From Paramarasmius palmivorus (Eukaryota > Basidiomycota > Agaricomycetes > Agaricales > Marasmiaceae): a stretch of DNA of 64,000 nucleotides. A program made the position numbers and the translations under genes. Positions within the stretch are counted from its first letter, which is position 1; each line of letters begins with the position of its first letter. Positions 1 to 9,984 of this stretch are shown one piece after another. Under the pieces are notes generated by a model that saw only the letters and a list, made by a program, of their open reading frames with translations, made no database searches and was not told where the DNA came from. The stretch spans positions 248,001 to 312,000 of the forward strand of contig JAYKXP010000051.1 in NCBI GenBank assembly GCA_037176845.1, in the 5' to 3' direction.

Positions 1-545
1 CTCAACAATCCTTTGCTTCTACTCCCATTCTGAACCAGCAGTTGCAAGAGGATGAGCCCGAGGTGATCAGGTTTGTCATAGTATTTTTACATGCAACCTG
101 TGCTCTACTCACTCCCAATTGATCGTAGGGAATGGCGCGAAAAGCAAGCAGCAGAGATTGCTGCTCGTGACGAGGCTTCCAAGAAACGTCGTCAAGAAAC
201 CATTTCAAAGGCTGAGAGGTCAATTGACGATTTCTACGAAGATTACGCTGCAAAGAAGGAGAAAAACATTCGGGAGAACAAGTACGACTACGTTTCCCTC
301 CGGCGAGGTGCTTTCTAAGTTCTGTTTTTAGGGACCAAGAGCAAGCCTTCTTGCAAGAGCTCACTGATTCCCTCTCCGCTGGAACGACCTGGGATCGTAT
401 TTGCAAGCTTATTGATCTCGAGAACTCTCAAAGCAAGACAATTGCTAGAACTGGTGCTGGCACCACTGATTTGACGAGGTTCAAGGAGGTTCTGTTGAGG
501 TTGAAGAGAGAAGGTGATAGAGCACCGGGTGCTGGCGGGTATTAG
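1..545 (+). CDS. clathrin light chain (3' part, runs off the window start)
   Basis: Clathrin light chain binds the heavy-chain hub and regulates coat assembly on endocytic and Golgi vesicles. Three exons are visible: 1-70, 129-281 and 332-545, with introns 71-128 and 282-331 (GT-AG, phases continuous). The product has a charged helical segment ([15 protein letters not shown]) rich in Lys/Glu. It is followed by the typical C-terminal region with [14 protein letters not shown] and [17 protein letters not shown], which matches fungal light chains. The 5' end and start codon lie outside the window. Identity rests on this C-terminal pattern, which I recognise with good confidence. Confidence 0.85.
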
Positions 546-663
546 GTATACTATTATACATTTTCATCGTGGGGACATTCTTTACTGTACAGAACCCTTG
601 GATCCTTATTTGACAAACGTTCTTTTCTTATTCCTGGGTATTCCCTGACGTGAGTTAGACATA

Positions 664-1846
664 TTACATCTTGGCGAGAGCTGGTGCTTGGGGTAGGTGC
701 GAGTCGATGAAGGCGAAAACCTCATTGACTAGTTGGTCCTTGACGCCATCGGGCTCGTTCTGCAGCTCATGGTAGCCACCCTGCCCGTTGTGTCATTAGC
801 CATAGAATGCTATTCTGGTTCATCGAGATGCTCACGTCAATGGGAACAATCTTCTTGTCTTCCGCCGAGATCTTATCATGGAAGGCTTGTGTTGCTTCGT
901 ATGAGGTGATTTTGTCACCAGTCCCGTGGACAAACAGAACCTAGGGTTTTCTGGTGACTGACGAGTTCCGTGGGTGTAAAGAAACACGCACGGGAAGGTT
1001 CTTCGGCCAATCCTGATACAGACGTTGGTGCAGCTCGTCGCCCTGAAAAAGTAGTCAGAGAAACCTTGTATGATATGTTTAGACGCATACCTTGCTCAAC
1101 ATGTCGCTGACACCGCGAAGACTACCGCTAGCCTTGATCAGTGGATCCTTCGCATATGCTTCGTTGAATTTGGGATCATGGGATAGGTCCTAGGGCGTGA
1201 GTTAGAACGAAAATGAATATCCTATATCGTAATGGCACTTGCATCGACATTGAGTTCTACCGGAATGACAGTGTAGGGGCTGAGTGTGCTAGCTTTTCCG
1301 CCAATCCAGCGAAGAAGCTTCGATGCTGGCTTAGTTTGTTGGATAAGAGGACTTGTCGCGATTATCCCAGCAAGTGCCGAAGTATCCCTGGTCTTGTCAG
1401 TTGCGTACCCCAGCACTTCACCACCACCCTATATTACAAAGTTTAGCGAAAGATTGTATGAGGTGGCCAAAGCAGCTCACCATCGAGTGTCCCATAAGGA
1501 ATACAGGTACACCAGGAAACTTCTCTTTAGCCTGTGCTAAAGCCCATTCTATATCTTCCATCTGATTTTTCCAGGAGGTCTTTCCCCAGGCACTTGTCTT
1601 GCTATGATTCTTGTCCAGTGCAGTTCTACCAAAGCCCCTCTGGTCATAGGTGAACAAGCCTATTCCATGTTCTGGATACTGATGGTGTATATGGTCGTAG
1701 CGCCCGACGTGTTCTGCGAATCCATGCACGAAGACTACAGCTGCCTTTGGTTGTTCACAGGTGAAGGTTCTGGTGTAGAACAAGGTAGACTGAGGTCCCT
1801 CGAGCCAGGCTTCGGTATAGGGTAGTTCGGTGGTCATGGTGGTCAC
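664..1846 (-). CDS. monoacylglycerol lipase (serine hydrolase, Yju3/MGLL type)
   Basis: This is an alpha/beta hydrolase that hydrolyses monoacylglycerols to glycerol and fatty acid. The N-terminus (first ATG at 1846, second in-frame ATG at 1837) leads into AAVVFVHGFAEHVGRYDH, the HG oxyanion region, then YDQRGFGRT. The nucleophile motif GHSMGG is split by an intron just after GHSM. Later exons give the acid region FVHGTGDKITSYEAT and the His region GGYHELQNEPDG near the C-terminus, so the Ser-Asp-His triad is complete. Four or more short introns are inferred. The gene is divergent from the next gene, with only about 80 bp between the start codons, so they probably share a promoter. The C-terminal LAKM stop is at 664-666. 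Confidence 0.85.
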
Positions 1847-1927
1847 TAGTCAGGAAATAAGCGCCCTTCGGGGACGCGTTAACTTCTCGAGCTCGACCAC
1901 CACATTCTCCCGCCCGAACCCGGCTTC

Positions 1928-2723
1928 ATGCAGTCAATACGACTGCAACTGCAGACATTACGGAGTCTGTTTAGACCAGGCGGTACACCTCATGTGTACT
2001 CGGAGAATCGACCACCTCTATTCCAAAGACCACTTGTTTGGTGGGCAAAATGGGCATTCGGATTAATAGCCTGCGATATCCTCATGACGTGAATACTCAT
2101 CCTGTTAGTCCCACTGAACATGATCTCACCATCTCTAATGCAGTGGCTCAGCGATGGAAATTACTTGGAGACACTGGTCTGTCCTTGTGAAGGATGAACC
2201 GGACCCAGCTAGCAAGGAAGAGAACGCGCCTGTCGCAGACCACTGGGAACTTCGACCTACATGGCAAAGAGCAGGTCTTTGTACGGGATTCTTTGCTGGA
2301 GGAGTTATGACTGCAGCTATTCTGCTCGTTGCTCGAGGGCGATACGTGCGCACCTTGGACGTGTTTCCACCGCTCGAGGCTATAACTTCTTCAACGAAAA
2401 AGCTTCCGCCAAAGCTACCTACGAGAAAGGTCTTCCTACAGACGGCACCTCATGGTCGAGGTCGAGGAGTCGTGTTCCCGCTGTCAAAATGTTCCTTACA
2501 ACACGGACGAGATGACACAGAGATGGTGGTCAGGATTATTGGAGAGCGTGGACACTGGTATCTGAACCTTGACAGTGCACTCGTCAATGGTCAAAAACTT
2601 TCACGCTGGGAGGCGCGAGACGCGATTGTGAAGGAATGGCAAGTTGGAGGTGCCATTTCACAGGATCTAGCTCATCCACACGTTATTGATGGCCGCTGGA
2701 AAAAAGGACCTGTGTCTAGGTAA
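1928..2723 (+). CDS. TMEM223-like mitochondrial inner-membrane protein
   Basis: Two exons, 1928-2088 and 2144-2723, join in phase across a 55 nt intron and encode about 246 residues. The start at 1928 gives an Arg-rich, Leu-rich N-terminus (MQSIRLQLQTLRSLFRPGG) that looks like a mitochondrial presequence. Two hydrophobic segments follow: WAKWAFGLIACDILM, and GFFAGGVMTAAILLVA after a hydrophilic loop. After these comes a soluble C-terminal domain with VVFPLSKCSLQHGRDDTEM. The TM hairpin plus soluble domain resembles TMEM223, a cytochrome c oxidase assembly factor in animals. That assignment comes from the architecture and a short local resemblance, so it is moderate. Seen directly are the exons, the presequence-like N-terminus and the two TM segments. 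Confidence 0.5.
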
Positions 2724-2911
2724 AGAATGAAAATATTCTAGAGTAATAAATGGAAATTAGTGTTGCTAGACGGAACCGTATACAGTATACAGTTTTTACG
2801 CATCAGGCGGTACCGTATAAACAGAGTCATCGCGACTTGACACTTGCCACGATTTCCGTCAAATGGTTCATCATCCTGCTGTCCCGCAACTCTCTCCCTC
2901 GAACCAGAACC

Positions 2912-3829
2912 ATGTCCGTCTCAGACTTTTTCAAACCCAAAGCTAACCCGCGCTCTCCTCGCGTAAAAATCGCAGAACAGACCCTTGAAGCCATAGAGAA
3001 AGGATCATATACTCTCAACGGAAACACACACCCCCTTAACATCGAAACTCTCGAACGAAGTACTCGTTACTATGCCCCAGATTCGATGCTGTCGAATTGG
3101 CGTCAGAAACCAAAGGATTCTCCGACGAAGGATACCACCATCTCTATCATCGAAATGACCACTCTCGAAGGAGCTCGATACCTATCCCAAAACATGACTT
3201 CTCAACCCCAGTCGTCCCCAGCACCATCACGAAACACTATCGGCGTTCTCAACTTTGCATCTGCAAAGAAACCGGGCGGTGGTTTCCTAACAGGTGCACA
3301 GGCCCAGGAGGAATCCATCGCTCGGTCATCGACTCTCTACCCCTCACTCATGACCAACATTGCACAAACATTTTATTCGCATCACTTGAAGGACAAGAAA
3401 AACTTTTACTACACCCATGCGATGATATACTCTTCCAATGTAGTCGTGTTTCGCGATGATGACGGGAACTGGGTCGAACCTCTGAGCATCGATGTATTGA
3501 CCAGCGCGGCGGTGAATGCCGGAGAAGTTCGTAAGAACGCGGAAGCGGATCCAGAGGAGAAGATTGAGAAGGAGATGAAGGAGAGAATGGCTAGGGTTTT
3601 GTATCTTTTTGAGATGCGAGGCACGAAGAATCTGGTGTTGGGTAGTTTTGGCACAGGTGTTTTTCAGAACAAAGTCCCCCTCATAGCGAGTATATGGGCC
3701 GAACTCTTATCCACACGATATCAACATTCATTTGACCACGTCGCATTTGCTATCATTGGCCGGAAGACATTTGAGGAATTCAGGGACACCTTCAACTCTC
3801 ACCATAGTAGTCAGACTGTGCAATCGTGA
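2912..3829 (+). CDS. microbial-type poly(ADP-ribose) glycohydrolase
   Basis: A single-exon gene of 305 residues from the ATG at 2912, which sits in good context after a CT-rich leader. An in-frame ATG at 2750 would add an unconvincing extension. The macrodomain-like PARG signature is clear: GVLNFASAKKPGGGFLTGAQ followed directly by AQEESIARSSTLYPSL. It holds the GGG loop and the adjacent Glu pair that catalyse hydrolysis of ribose-ribose bonds in poly(ADP-ribose). The C-terminal LVLGSFGTGVFQNKV is the other conserved block of this DUF2263/TIGR02452 family. The N-terminus MSVSDFFKP resembles a PIP-box-like QxxL/I-FF start only loosely. The likely role is reversal of ADP-ribosylation after DNA damage. 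Confidence 0.85.
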   Translation: MSVSDFFKPKANPRSPRVKIAEQTLEAIEKGSYTLNGNTHPLNIETLERSTRYYAPDSMLSNWRQKPKDSPTKDTTISIIEMTTLEGARYLSQNMTSQPQSSPAPSRNTIGVLNFASAKKPGGGFLTGAQAQEESIARSSTLYPSLMTNIAQTFYSHHLKDKKNFYYTHAMIYSSNVVVFRDDDGNWVEPLSIDVLTSAAVNAGEVRKNAEADPEEKIEKEMKERMARVLYLFEMRGTKNLVLGSFGTGVFQNKVPLIASIWAELLSTRYQHSFDHVAFAIIGRKTFEEFRDTFNSHHSSQTVQS

Positions 3830-4831
3830 TACGCAGTAAGTGTGCGGTATCATATTCTCAATTAAATGAGCTCAACTTTGATCTCTGATTAGGGTTTGCT
3901 CAAATGAAGGGCTCGAGCTCAGATCTGGACGCCGGTGGATCAGATATGGGCTAGGTTTACGCACCGCAGGCATGCAGGCATCTCGTGTTGTGATGCGTGT
4001 TCGATGTCAGTGGTACTTGTATTTTTATGTTGTTGGCGGTGCGTTTGAACACTAATATATGCACTTTGATGATTCAGATGGACATGAGTTCAAGCAAGAA
4101 GCTCAGGCCCAGTCACCCTGTTTCTATCTTATGACGTTTCAAAGTGATGCGATTCACAAACTTCACGCGAATTGAAGACTAAGACGTACAGCTTCGTTTT
4201 ATTGGGCCTTCTCTTTCGAAGAGGCGACTGCGGGTGTTGAACCCATGATATTACTATAGCTTGAAGTGGTGGAGAGTCGACTCTTCTTTCACCTCCTGAC
4301 GGACCTGTCAAGGGAGTACCAATAGCTGTTCGGATTGAAGGGCCTGAGGAGCATGCGCAGTTCGGCAGTATTCAGGAAGATTCAAAGGCAAACCTAGCTT
4401 TGGCCACCTGCGCAGGCAGGAAAAGACCGATGACTATGTATTCCGAAATCATGGGAAATATCTACGCGACCTGTATCGGACACCTTCCCTATTCGGAAGA
4501 TCCGCAGGCGAATGCCCACAGCAGGTTTTCGACGTGGCAACACGTTGTAACCAGCCTTTATGGCGACCCCCGCTTGATCATCGATACGAGGTGTGTCATT
4601 ATCTTCCGTCGACAGAATAAGGCTTGATGCTTACTTTCCCAGAATTTCTACAGTCCGCCTATTCTAGCAATTCACGAATCACAGCTTCGCCGTGATGTTA
4701 CAAGACTGCCGAAGCATTATTGTTTGACATGATCCCACAGCACACGTCCAACACGTGTATGGTGGCTCTTTTAAACCCTGCTCTGCAGTTTCAGTTTCAT
4801 CGCGTACATTTCTATTTCGTCTCCCTCAATC
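3830..4831. other. spacer with an unassigned open stretch
   Basis: No convincing gene was found. On the + strand, about 4268-4627 stays open and reads like weak coding sequence (for example KGVPIAVRIEGPEEHAQFGS), but it has no in-frame ATG start, no clear splice entry and no family I recognise. It may be a gene relic. The last 100 bp before 4832 are CT-rich and probably hold the BTB-A promoter. Confidence 0.35.
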
Positions 4832-5745
4832 ATGTTCTCTCCCAACGATTCCGCCAGCACCACCTCACCCAATGGCATCAACTTCAAGAGGATGCAACGA
4901 ATGGACGACTATTTCATCCCTGGTGGTGACTGTCACTTTGTGGTGAGTGATGTGCACTTCGTCGTGTTTGGTCGTCTGATCAATGATGTCACATAGGTGG
5001 GGGAATACTACTATCGTGTGCACAGTTATTTCTTCACTCGAGAATCCACCAAATTCCAGCATGCCCTTGCACAATGCTATGAGGGCGGACGAGGCAGCAC
5101 GGTGACCAGTGCAATCAAACTGAACACTTGTACACCCGACGAGTTCAACAATTTCCTATGGGTCTTTTACAACCCGTGCGTTTTCCTGCCATCATTCACC
5201 TTTCCCCTCGTTGACGCGTCCATCTAGCATCTACGGAATCTTCAAAGCCCCAGTCTCAAAATGGAGTGACATACTAAAGTTGGCTCACATATGGGAATTC
5301 CCTGAAGTCAAGGCCTTGGCTGTCCGTGAACTACAACAGCTCCCCATGCACCCCGTCGACCGGATATCCCTTTACGAGAAATACGGCGTTGAACAAAGCC
5401 TCCTCCTACCGTTCTACTCCGAACTTTGCGCACGCGATTTCCCCCTCAACCACGAAGAGTCCATGAAACTCGGGTTCAGAACGACATTTGTCATCTTCCG
5501 TGCTCGTGAAGCGCTACGCTCGCGACCTTCCGGAGTCGATGGACGAAGTCCTTTACCTCCAAATATTGATAGCGACGATACCGTTCGGACAATCGGCAGT
5601 CTCTTGGCGGAATCGCCTGCATCGGCGGTTACTGGTGCGGGTTTCGCTTCGTTACCGTCGCGGCCAGGTTAGCGGTCACTTGTTCTTTCACCTCACATTT
5701 GATCACTGACACGCTTATTCGCTAATAGGTAGTCCCTACCTGTGA
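4832..5745 (+). CDS. BTB/POZ domain protein, paralogue A
   Basis: First of three tandem BTB genes on this strand. Exons are 4832-4942, 4997-5175 and 5228 onward. The short N-terminal exon ends YFIPGGDCHFVV. Exon 2 carries the BTB core (YYYRVHSYFFTRESTKFQ) and ends at FLWVFYNP, split in phase 2. Exon 3 gives the alpha-helical half (WSDILKLAHIWEFPEVKALA) and SLYEKYGVEQSLLLPFYSEL. The unspliced frame stops at 5672. A good donor at 5667 and acceptor at 5728 would replace the last residue and end at 5745, and I prefer that model. BTB domains mediate dimerisation or cullin-3 binding, but no partner domain is visible. Exact function unknown. Confidence 0.75.
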
Positions 5746-6457
5746 TGATAGCGGCTTGATAGATGCGGCGCATGCGGGCATCGTCCCTGTTGAGTTTGCT
5801 TTCGTTTTGGAGGATGTTATTTCGCTATAGAGGATGTGCACACAATGATATGAGGGTGTACGCGATGGACATTTAGCCGACCAAGCTTCTGGTGTCGACT
5901 ATGACGCTCCGAGTCTTTCGGAAGCGTGGATTTAGCGATAGTTCGGACTTATTTCTCTCATGTATTTGTATCATACCACTGGATATACCTTTGACAATAT
6001 AGAATCATGATAATATTACTTCGGTGCTCAGTTACAAGACAACAGACTGAATAGGCTGATCATCGCCACTATGATACATTGAAGACGTAGTAGTTGCTAA
6101 CCGGAAGGCGTGTTTGCCTCGAGGATTTCATTTCACGTCAATATGGCTTTCCGAAGACAGACAAAAGGCACCCGGCTCGTTGCCGTCTCGCGAAGAATAC
6201 CATCGATGATGGACGTACGGCCGTCTTCAGCGCCTCCTTTGGGAAATCATACGGCAATGCAAGAGTCTCGCCCGAGTCCCTTTTACTCAATACTCCCTCG
6301 TTCGTTTCGTCTTCCATGCATGCTGTGATGCCGTCTGCACGTGTAAACTTCGAGGCCGTTTTAAAGCACACTCCGAAACGCTAGAAAGCCTTTCTGCTTC
6401 TTCGGTTAAACTCCAGCCTTATCCCAACGCTAGCGGTTTTGCTCTCCGTTGCACATC
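5746..6457. other. spacer between BTB-A and BTB-B
   Basis: Open stretches exist on both strands around 6100-6380, but they have no recognisable domain, overlap each other and carry no good splice structure. I see no gene here. The distal part probably holds the BTB-B promoter. Confidence 0.4.
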
Positions 6458-7685
6458 ATGACGGATTACGGGTCACCTTCAGGCAGGTTCCGGACGGATA
6501 GAAGCGACAGATATTGGATTCCTGGCGGGGATTTGCATCTTATTGTGAGTCTACGAAATTGGAGCTGAGGAATAGAACCTGATAGACTCAATGTTTGTTG
6601 ACCAGGCCGGTGATACAGTATACAAGGTTCACCGACACTTCTTTGAGAGAGAGTCACTCAAGTTTAGAGAGACGTTGAACGCGCCTGCTCCGCCAGGGCA
6701 GTCAAGACCCGGCGCTACGATCGGAACGGCTATTGAGTTAGATGTCGAAACCGAGGCGCTGGACAAGTTTCTTTGGGTTTTCTATAATCCGTGAGTAACA
6801 TGCTTGAATTGCTTCCAAATCATTGAACAATACCTGACATAGGAAGTTTTCTATATACAACGCGCCGGCGGAAGATTGGGCCTGTATCCTGGAACTGGCC
6901 AGCCGGTGGAAGTTTCCCCAAGTCAAGGATTTAGCTGTCCGCGAGTTACAAAAACAGGAAATGTCTACGATAGACAGGATCGTCCTTTACCACAGTTGTC
7001 GCGTGGACGAAGACATTATCGTTCCATTGTATGCTGAACTTTGTGCTAGAGATCAACCGCTCAGTCTCGCAGAGTCGGAAAAACTTGGGGTTCAAACGGC
7101 CGTAATCGTCTTCCAAGCACGAGAAGCTCTTCGTTCTCTGCCGGCGGAAAAGGGGAAGAGTCCACTCCCTGAAGACGTCGAGGAGGATGAAATTGAAGAG
7201 GCTATTCGAGACATTCTGAAGGGTGTTCCGCAGAATAATCGTAAGAGCATTTCCCTCGATGGATGGGTCAATAATATATCTTTATTTGGATTCCACCCGG
7301 CAGCTGACAGCAGTCTTAAGCAGGCAGCAGCATATGAAGAAGCTTTAGCGTCGATGTCGGAGACCCAAACACGGACGAGAAGAGCCCGTCGATTGCAACG
7401 AGAGGAACCGACCGATACGACGATGGAGACGATGGAAACGATAACGGAGAGGGGCACAGAAACTTCGACGCCAAACACCGCCGAACCGACAGTTGTGGAA
7501 AGAGAGGCCAAGGGAGTAATTCACGAGGAAGGTATGATGTCCATTATTAACTCCATGATTGCTCCATGATTTCTCAAGCCGATAAACCATCGACGCTGAC
7601 AGAAAAACCTTCTGCTGGTACACAGAGCAGGAAGAAATCGATTCGCAGGAGTATACTCCGAAGTCTTCGGTTGTCGAAGAAGTAG
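6458..7685 (+). CDS. BTB/POZ domain protein, paralogue B
   Basis: Exon structure parallels paralogue A: 6458-6544, 6606-6790, 6843 onward. The first exon ends YWIPGGDLHLI. Exon 2 has YKVHRHFFERESLKFRETL and ends FLWVFYNP in phase 2. Exon 3 begins KFSIYNAPAEDWACILELA. A strong in-frame GT-AG intron can be drawn at 7241-7303, although the sequence stays open if it is retained. A further intron at 7532-7602 leads to a short, strongly basic C-terminus (SRKKSIRRSILRSLRLSKK) ending at 7685. The tail between is acidic and Thr-rich. The likely role is a BTB scaffold or adaptor. The basic tail, unique among the paralogues, could be a nuclear signal (inference). Confidence 0.75.
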
Positions 7686-8491
7686 AGGATCATTCAGATG
7701 TACGAGATCACCGGAGGAGCAGGTGGTTCTGGGGTGCTGGTCGTCGAGAAAGAAAGAGTTGGAGACTTTCTTCTTCTTCATTGCTGCCAATCCCGGGAAG
7801 CTGGCCAGCATCTCGAGCGAATCACTAAAGCCAACGCGCAGTCAAAACAAGGCTTTTCTTGAAATAGATGTTGTAATCACTAGGAATGTGACATATCTGA
7901 TTCTTGGTTCACAAAACGGGGGAGGGCGCTGGCTATAGTGCTACGCACCTTCGCGACTCTGAACCTGACGACACAAAAGAGAAAATAGCGCCGGCATTTT
8001 CCGAAGCGCCCAAATACCAGACGTTTTTTTTTTTTTTTTGTTTGCAAACAGCAGCCACGACTTAGATTGTTACGTCCATGATGGATACATTTGTTTGACT
8101 CACCAAGCTGCGTGCAGGATGGCCGATTACGAAGGTCTGCCAGACTGGGAATCCCGTTTTCTTGCCGTTTTCACTGCCCCGTCTCTTTCCTAGCTCCGAA
8201 GAACAGGTATCTCAGCGATACCGCTCGAATATGGTGTAACCTAGATCTCCTCTCACGTTCATGCATCACCACAGGCTGTGGCGTGATGGAGCATGGTGAT
8301 CGAATTCGAAGAACATCGTGTCAAGGAAAACAATGCAAGTCTGCTCGGAGTTGACAACATGTGTTGTACACGTGTATGTTAGCCGACAACCCAGGGCTCT
8401 TCAAAAGCACACGTCCTTCGAATCGGTTTCGATATCACCTTTATCCCCCCATTCTCCTCCCCTTCTTCCCTCGCAGGCGATACCTTTCAGG
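7686..8491. other. spacer between BTB-B and BTB-C, with a poly-T tract
   Basis: No gene was recognised. A run of 16 T lies at 8024-8039. CT-rich sequence just before 8492 (8440-8490) is typical of a basidiomycete core promoter or leader. Confidence 0.4.
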
Positions 8492-9984
8492 ATGTCCTGG
8501 CATGGCTTGTCCGAGAACACCTTCACCGCTCTACGACACCATGATGAATACTACCTTACTGGCGGAGACCTTTTCTTCTTGGTGAGTTAATTATGGTCGT
8601 ACATACGCCGTGAGCACCGTCTCATTATCACTCTAGATTGAACAATATCATTTCCGTGTTCACCGATACTTCTTTGAACGAGAGTCGAACTACTTCAAGG
8701 CACGATTAGCTACCCCGGCATCGCCTGGTGCGCCCCGCCAGGGTACCTCGGAGTCGTCTGCAATCGTTCTGGATGACATTAAGGCAGACGACTTTGCCAA
8801 GTTTTTATGGGTTTTCTACAATCCGTACGTCGCAGGACCCGGATATCCTTTCAATCAAATACTGATCCTTCTTGCCTTTTTTGTAGAAAGTACTCTCTAT
8901 ACAAAGCCAAGGTCGCGGATTGGGTAGCAATCCTCGAGCTGGCACATCGATGGGGCTTCCTAGAAGTCAAGAACCTCGTGGTTCGGGAAATTGAGAAGCT
9001 GGAGATGCCGGCTCTTGATCGTGTCGTGGTTTACCACAGATATGAGCTCGACCGTCACCTTCTCCTTTCCCGCTACGCCGCATTGGTGGTTCGGGAAGCG
9101 CCTCTTACTCTCGAAGAGGCGAATGCTTTGGGTATGGAGACTACCTTGAGGATCTTCAAGGCGCGAGAAGTTGCAAGAGCACCTGCTGCGCCTAATGGAA
9201 CTCGGACGCCTCCACTCATCGACCTTCCCACATCGGATATGGTGAACATTGTCAAGAATTTCTTTGAGCTTCAAGCCGTTGGTGATCTCTCTCACACACT
9301 GTCCGGACTCGAAGAAGAGATCAAGGGAGGAGGAGTTAAGCCAAACGGATATGCGAGTATACCCCGACCGCTGACACCACTGTCGGCTCAGCAACCCGTG
9401 TCGCCAGCAGGTGCGGCCAAGGGAACAGCAAACACAACTAGTACAGGTGGATTGGTGATCTAGCCTTGACATTCGAGTTCATCAGCAGACTAATACATGT
9501 ACATATAGGTTCAAGTACTAGTGAATCAACGCCTGCAGCAGTTGATATCAACAAGTCCGACTCAAAACCCACCGACGCAAAGTCTGATCCCAAGCCCACT
9601 TCCCAGCCCGACGCCAAAAAGTCCGAGCTTGCCAAAGGAGATGCCACCAAGCCCGACGCCAATAAGTCCGAAGTCGCCAAGGGAGACGCCGCTAAGGACG
9701 CCAACAAGGGAGACGCCACTAAGGACGCCAACAAAGGAGACGGCAGTAAACCTGTCAATCCTACCGCCTCCGAGGACGCCAACCCCAAGTCTCCCAATGC
9801 CGCCGTCCGCCCCAGTCCCTTTGACAGGATATGGAGTGGAGCAGGAGGAGCTAAGGACTCCAACGAAGTCGGAAACGGATCAGCTACAGGAGGTGAAGGA
9901 GATGCCGATAAATCTCTTGACTCCCCTCGATCCACCACCCCCTCAGGAAATAATAGAGGAGGTAAAAGGGCTGGAAAGCGGTGA
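8492..9984 (+). CDS. BTB/POZ domain protein, paralogue C (C-terminal end uncertain)
   Basis: Exons 8492-8581, 8637-8824, 8887-9446 and 9509 onward. Exon 1 ends EYYLTGGDLFFL. Exon 2 has FRVHRYFFERESNYFKARL and ends FLWVFYNP in phase 2. Exon 3 starts KYSLYKAKVADWVAILELA. Without the intron at 9447-9508 the frame stops at 9463. Splicing it, with exact phase, extends the protein into a Lys/Asp/Ala-rich low-complexity tail with repeats such as AKGDAAKDANKGDATKDANK, stopping at 9984. Codon third positions in this tail are C/G-rich, as in real coding DNA. An alternative splice (9868-9946, 79 nt) would instead run into the long disordered frame that ends at 12763, giving one very large BTB protein. 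Confidence 0.65.

Noticed and set aside
9521..9946. Start of the long disordered frame at 9521 as a genuine protein N-terminus
   Set aside because: It opens with GTG, has no promoter, and is Pro/Thr-rich in the frame opposite to the better-codon Lys/Asp frame of BTB-C.
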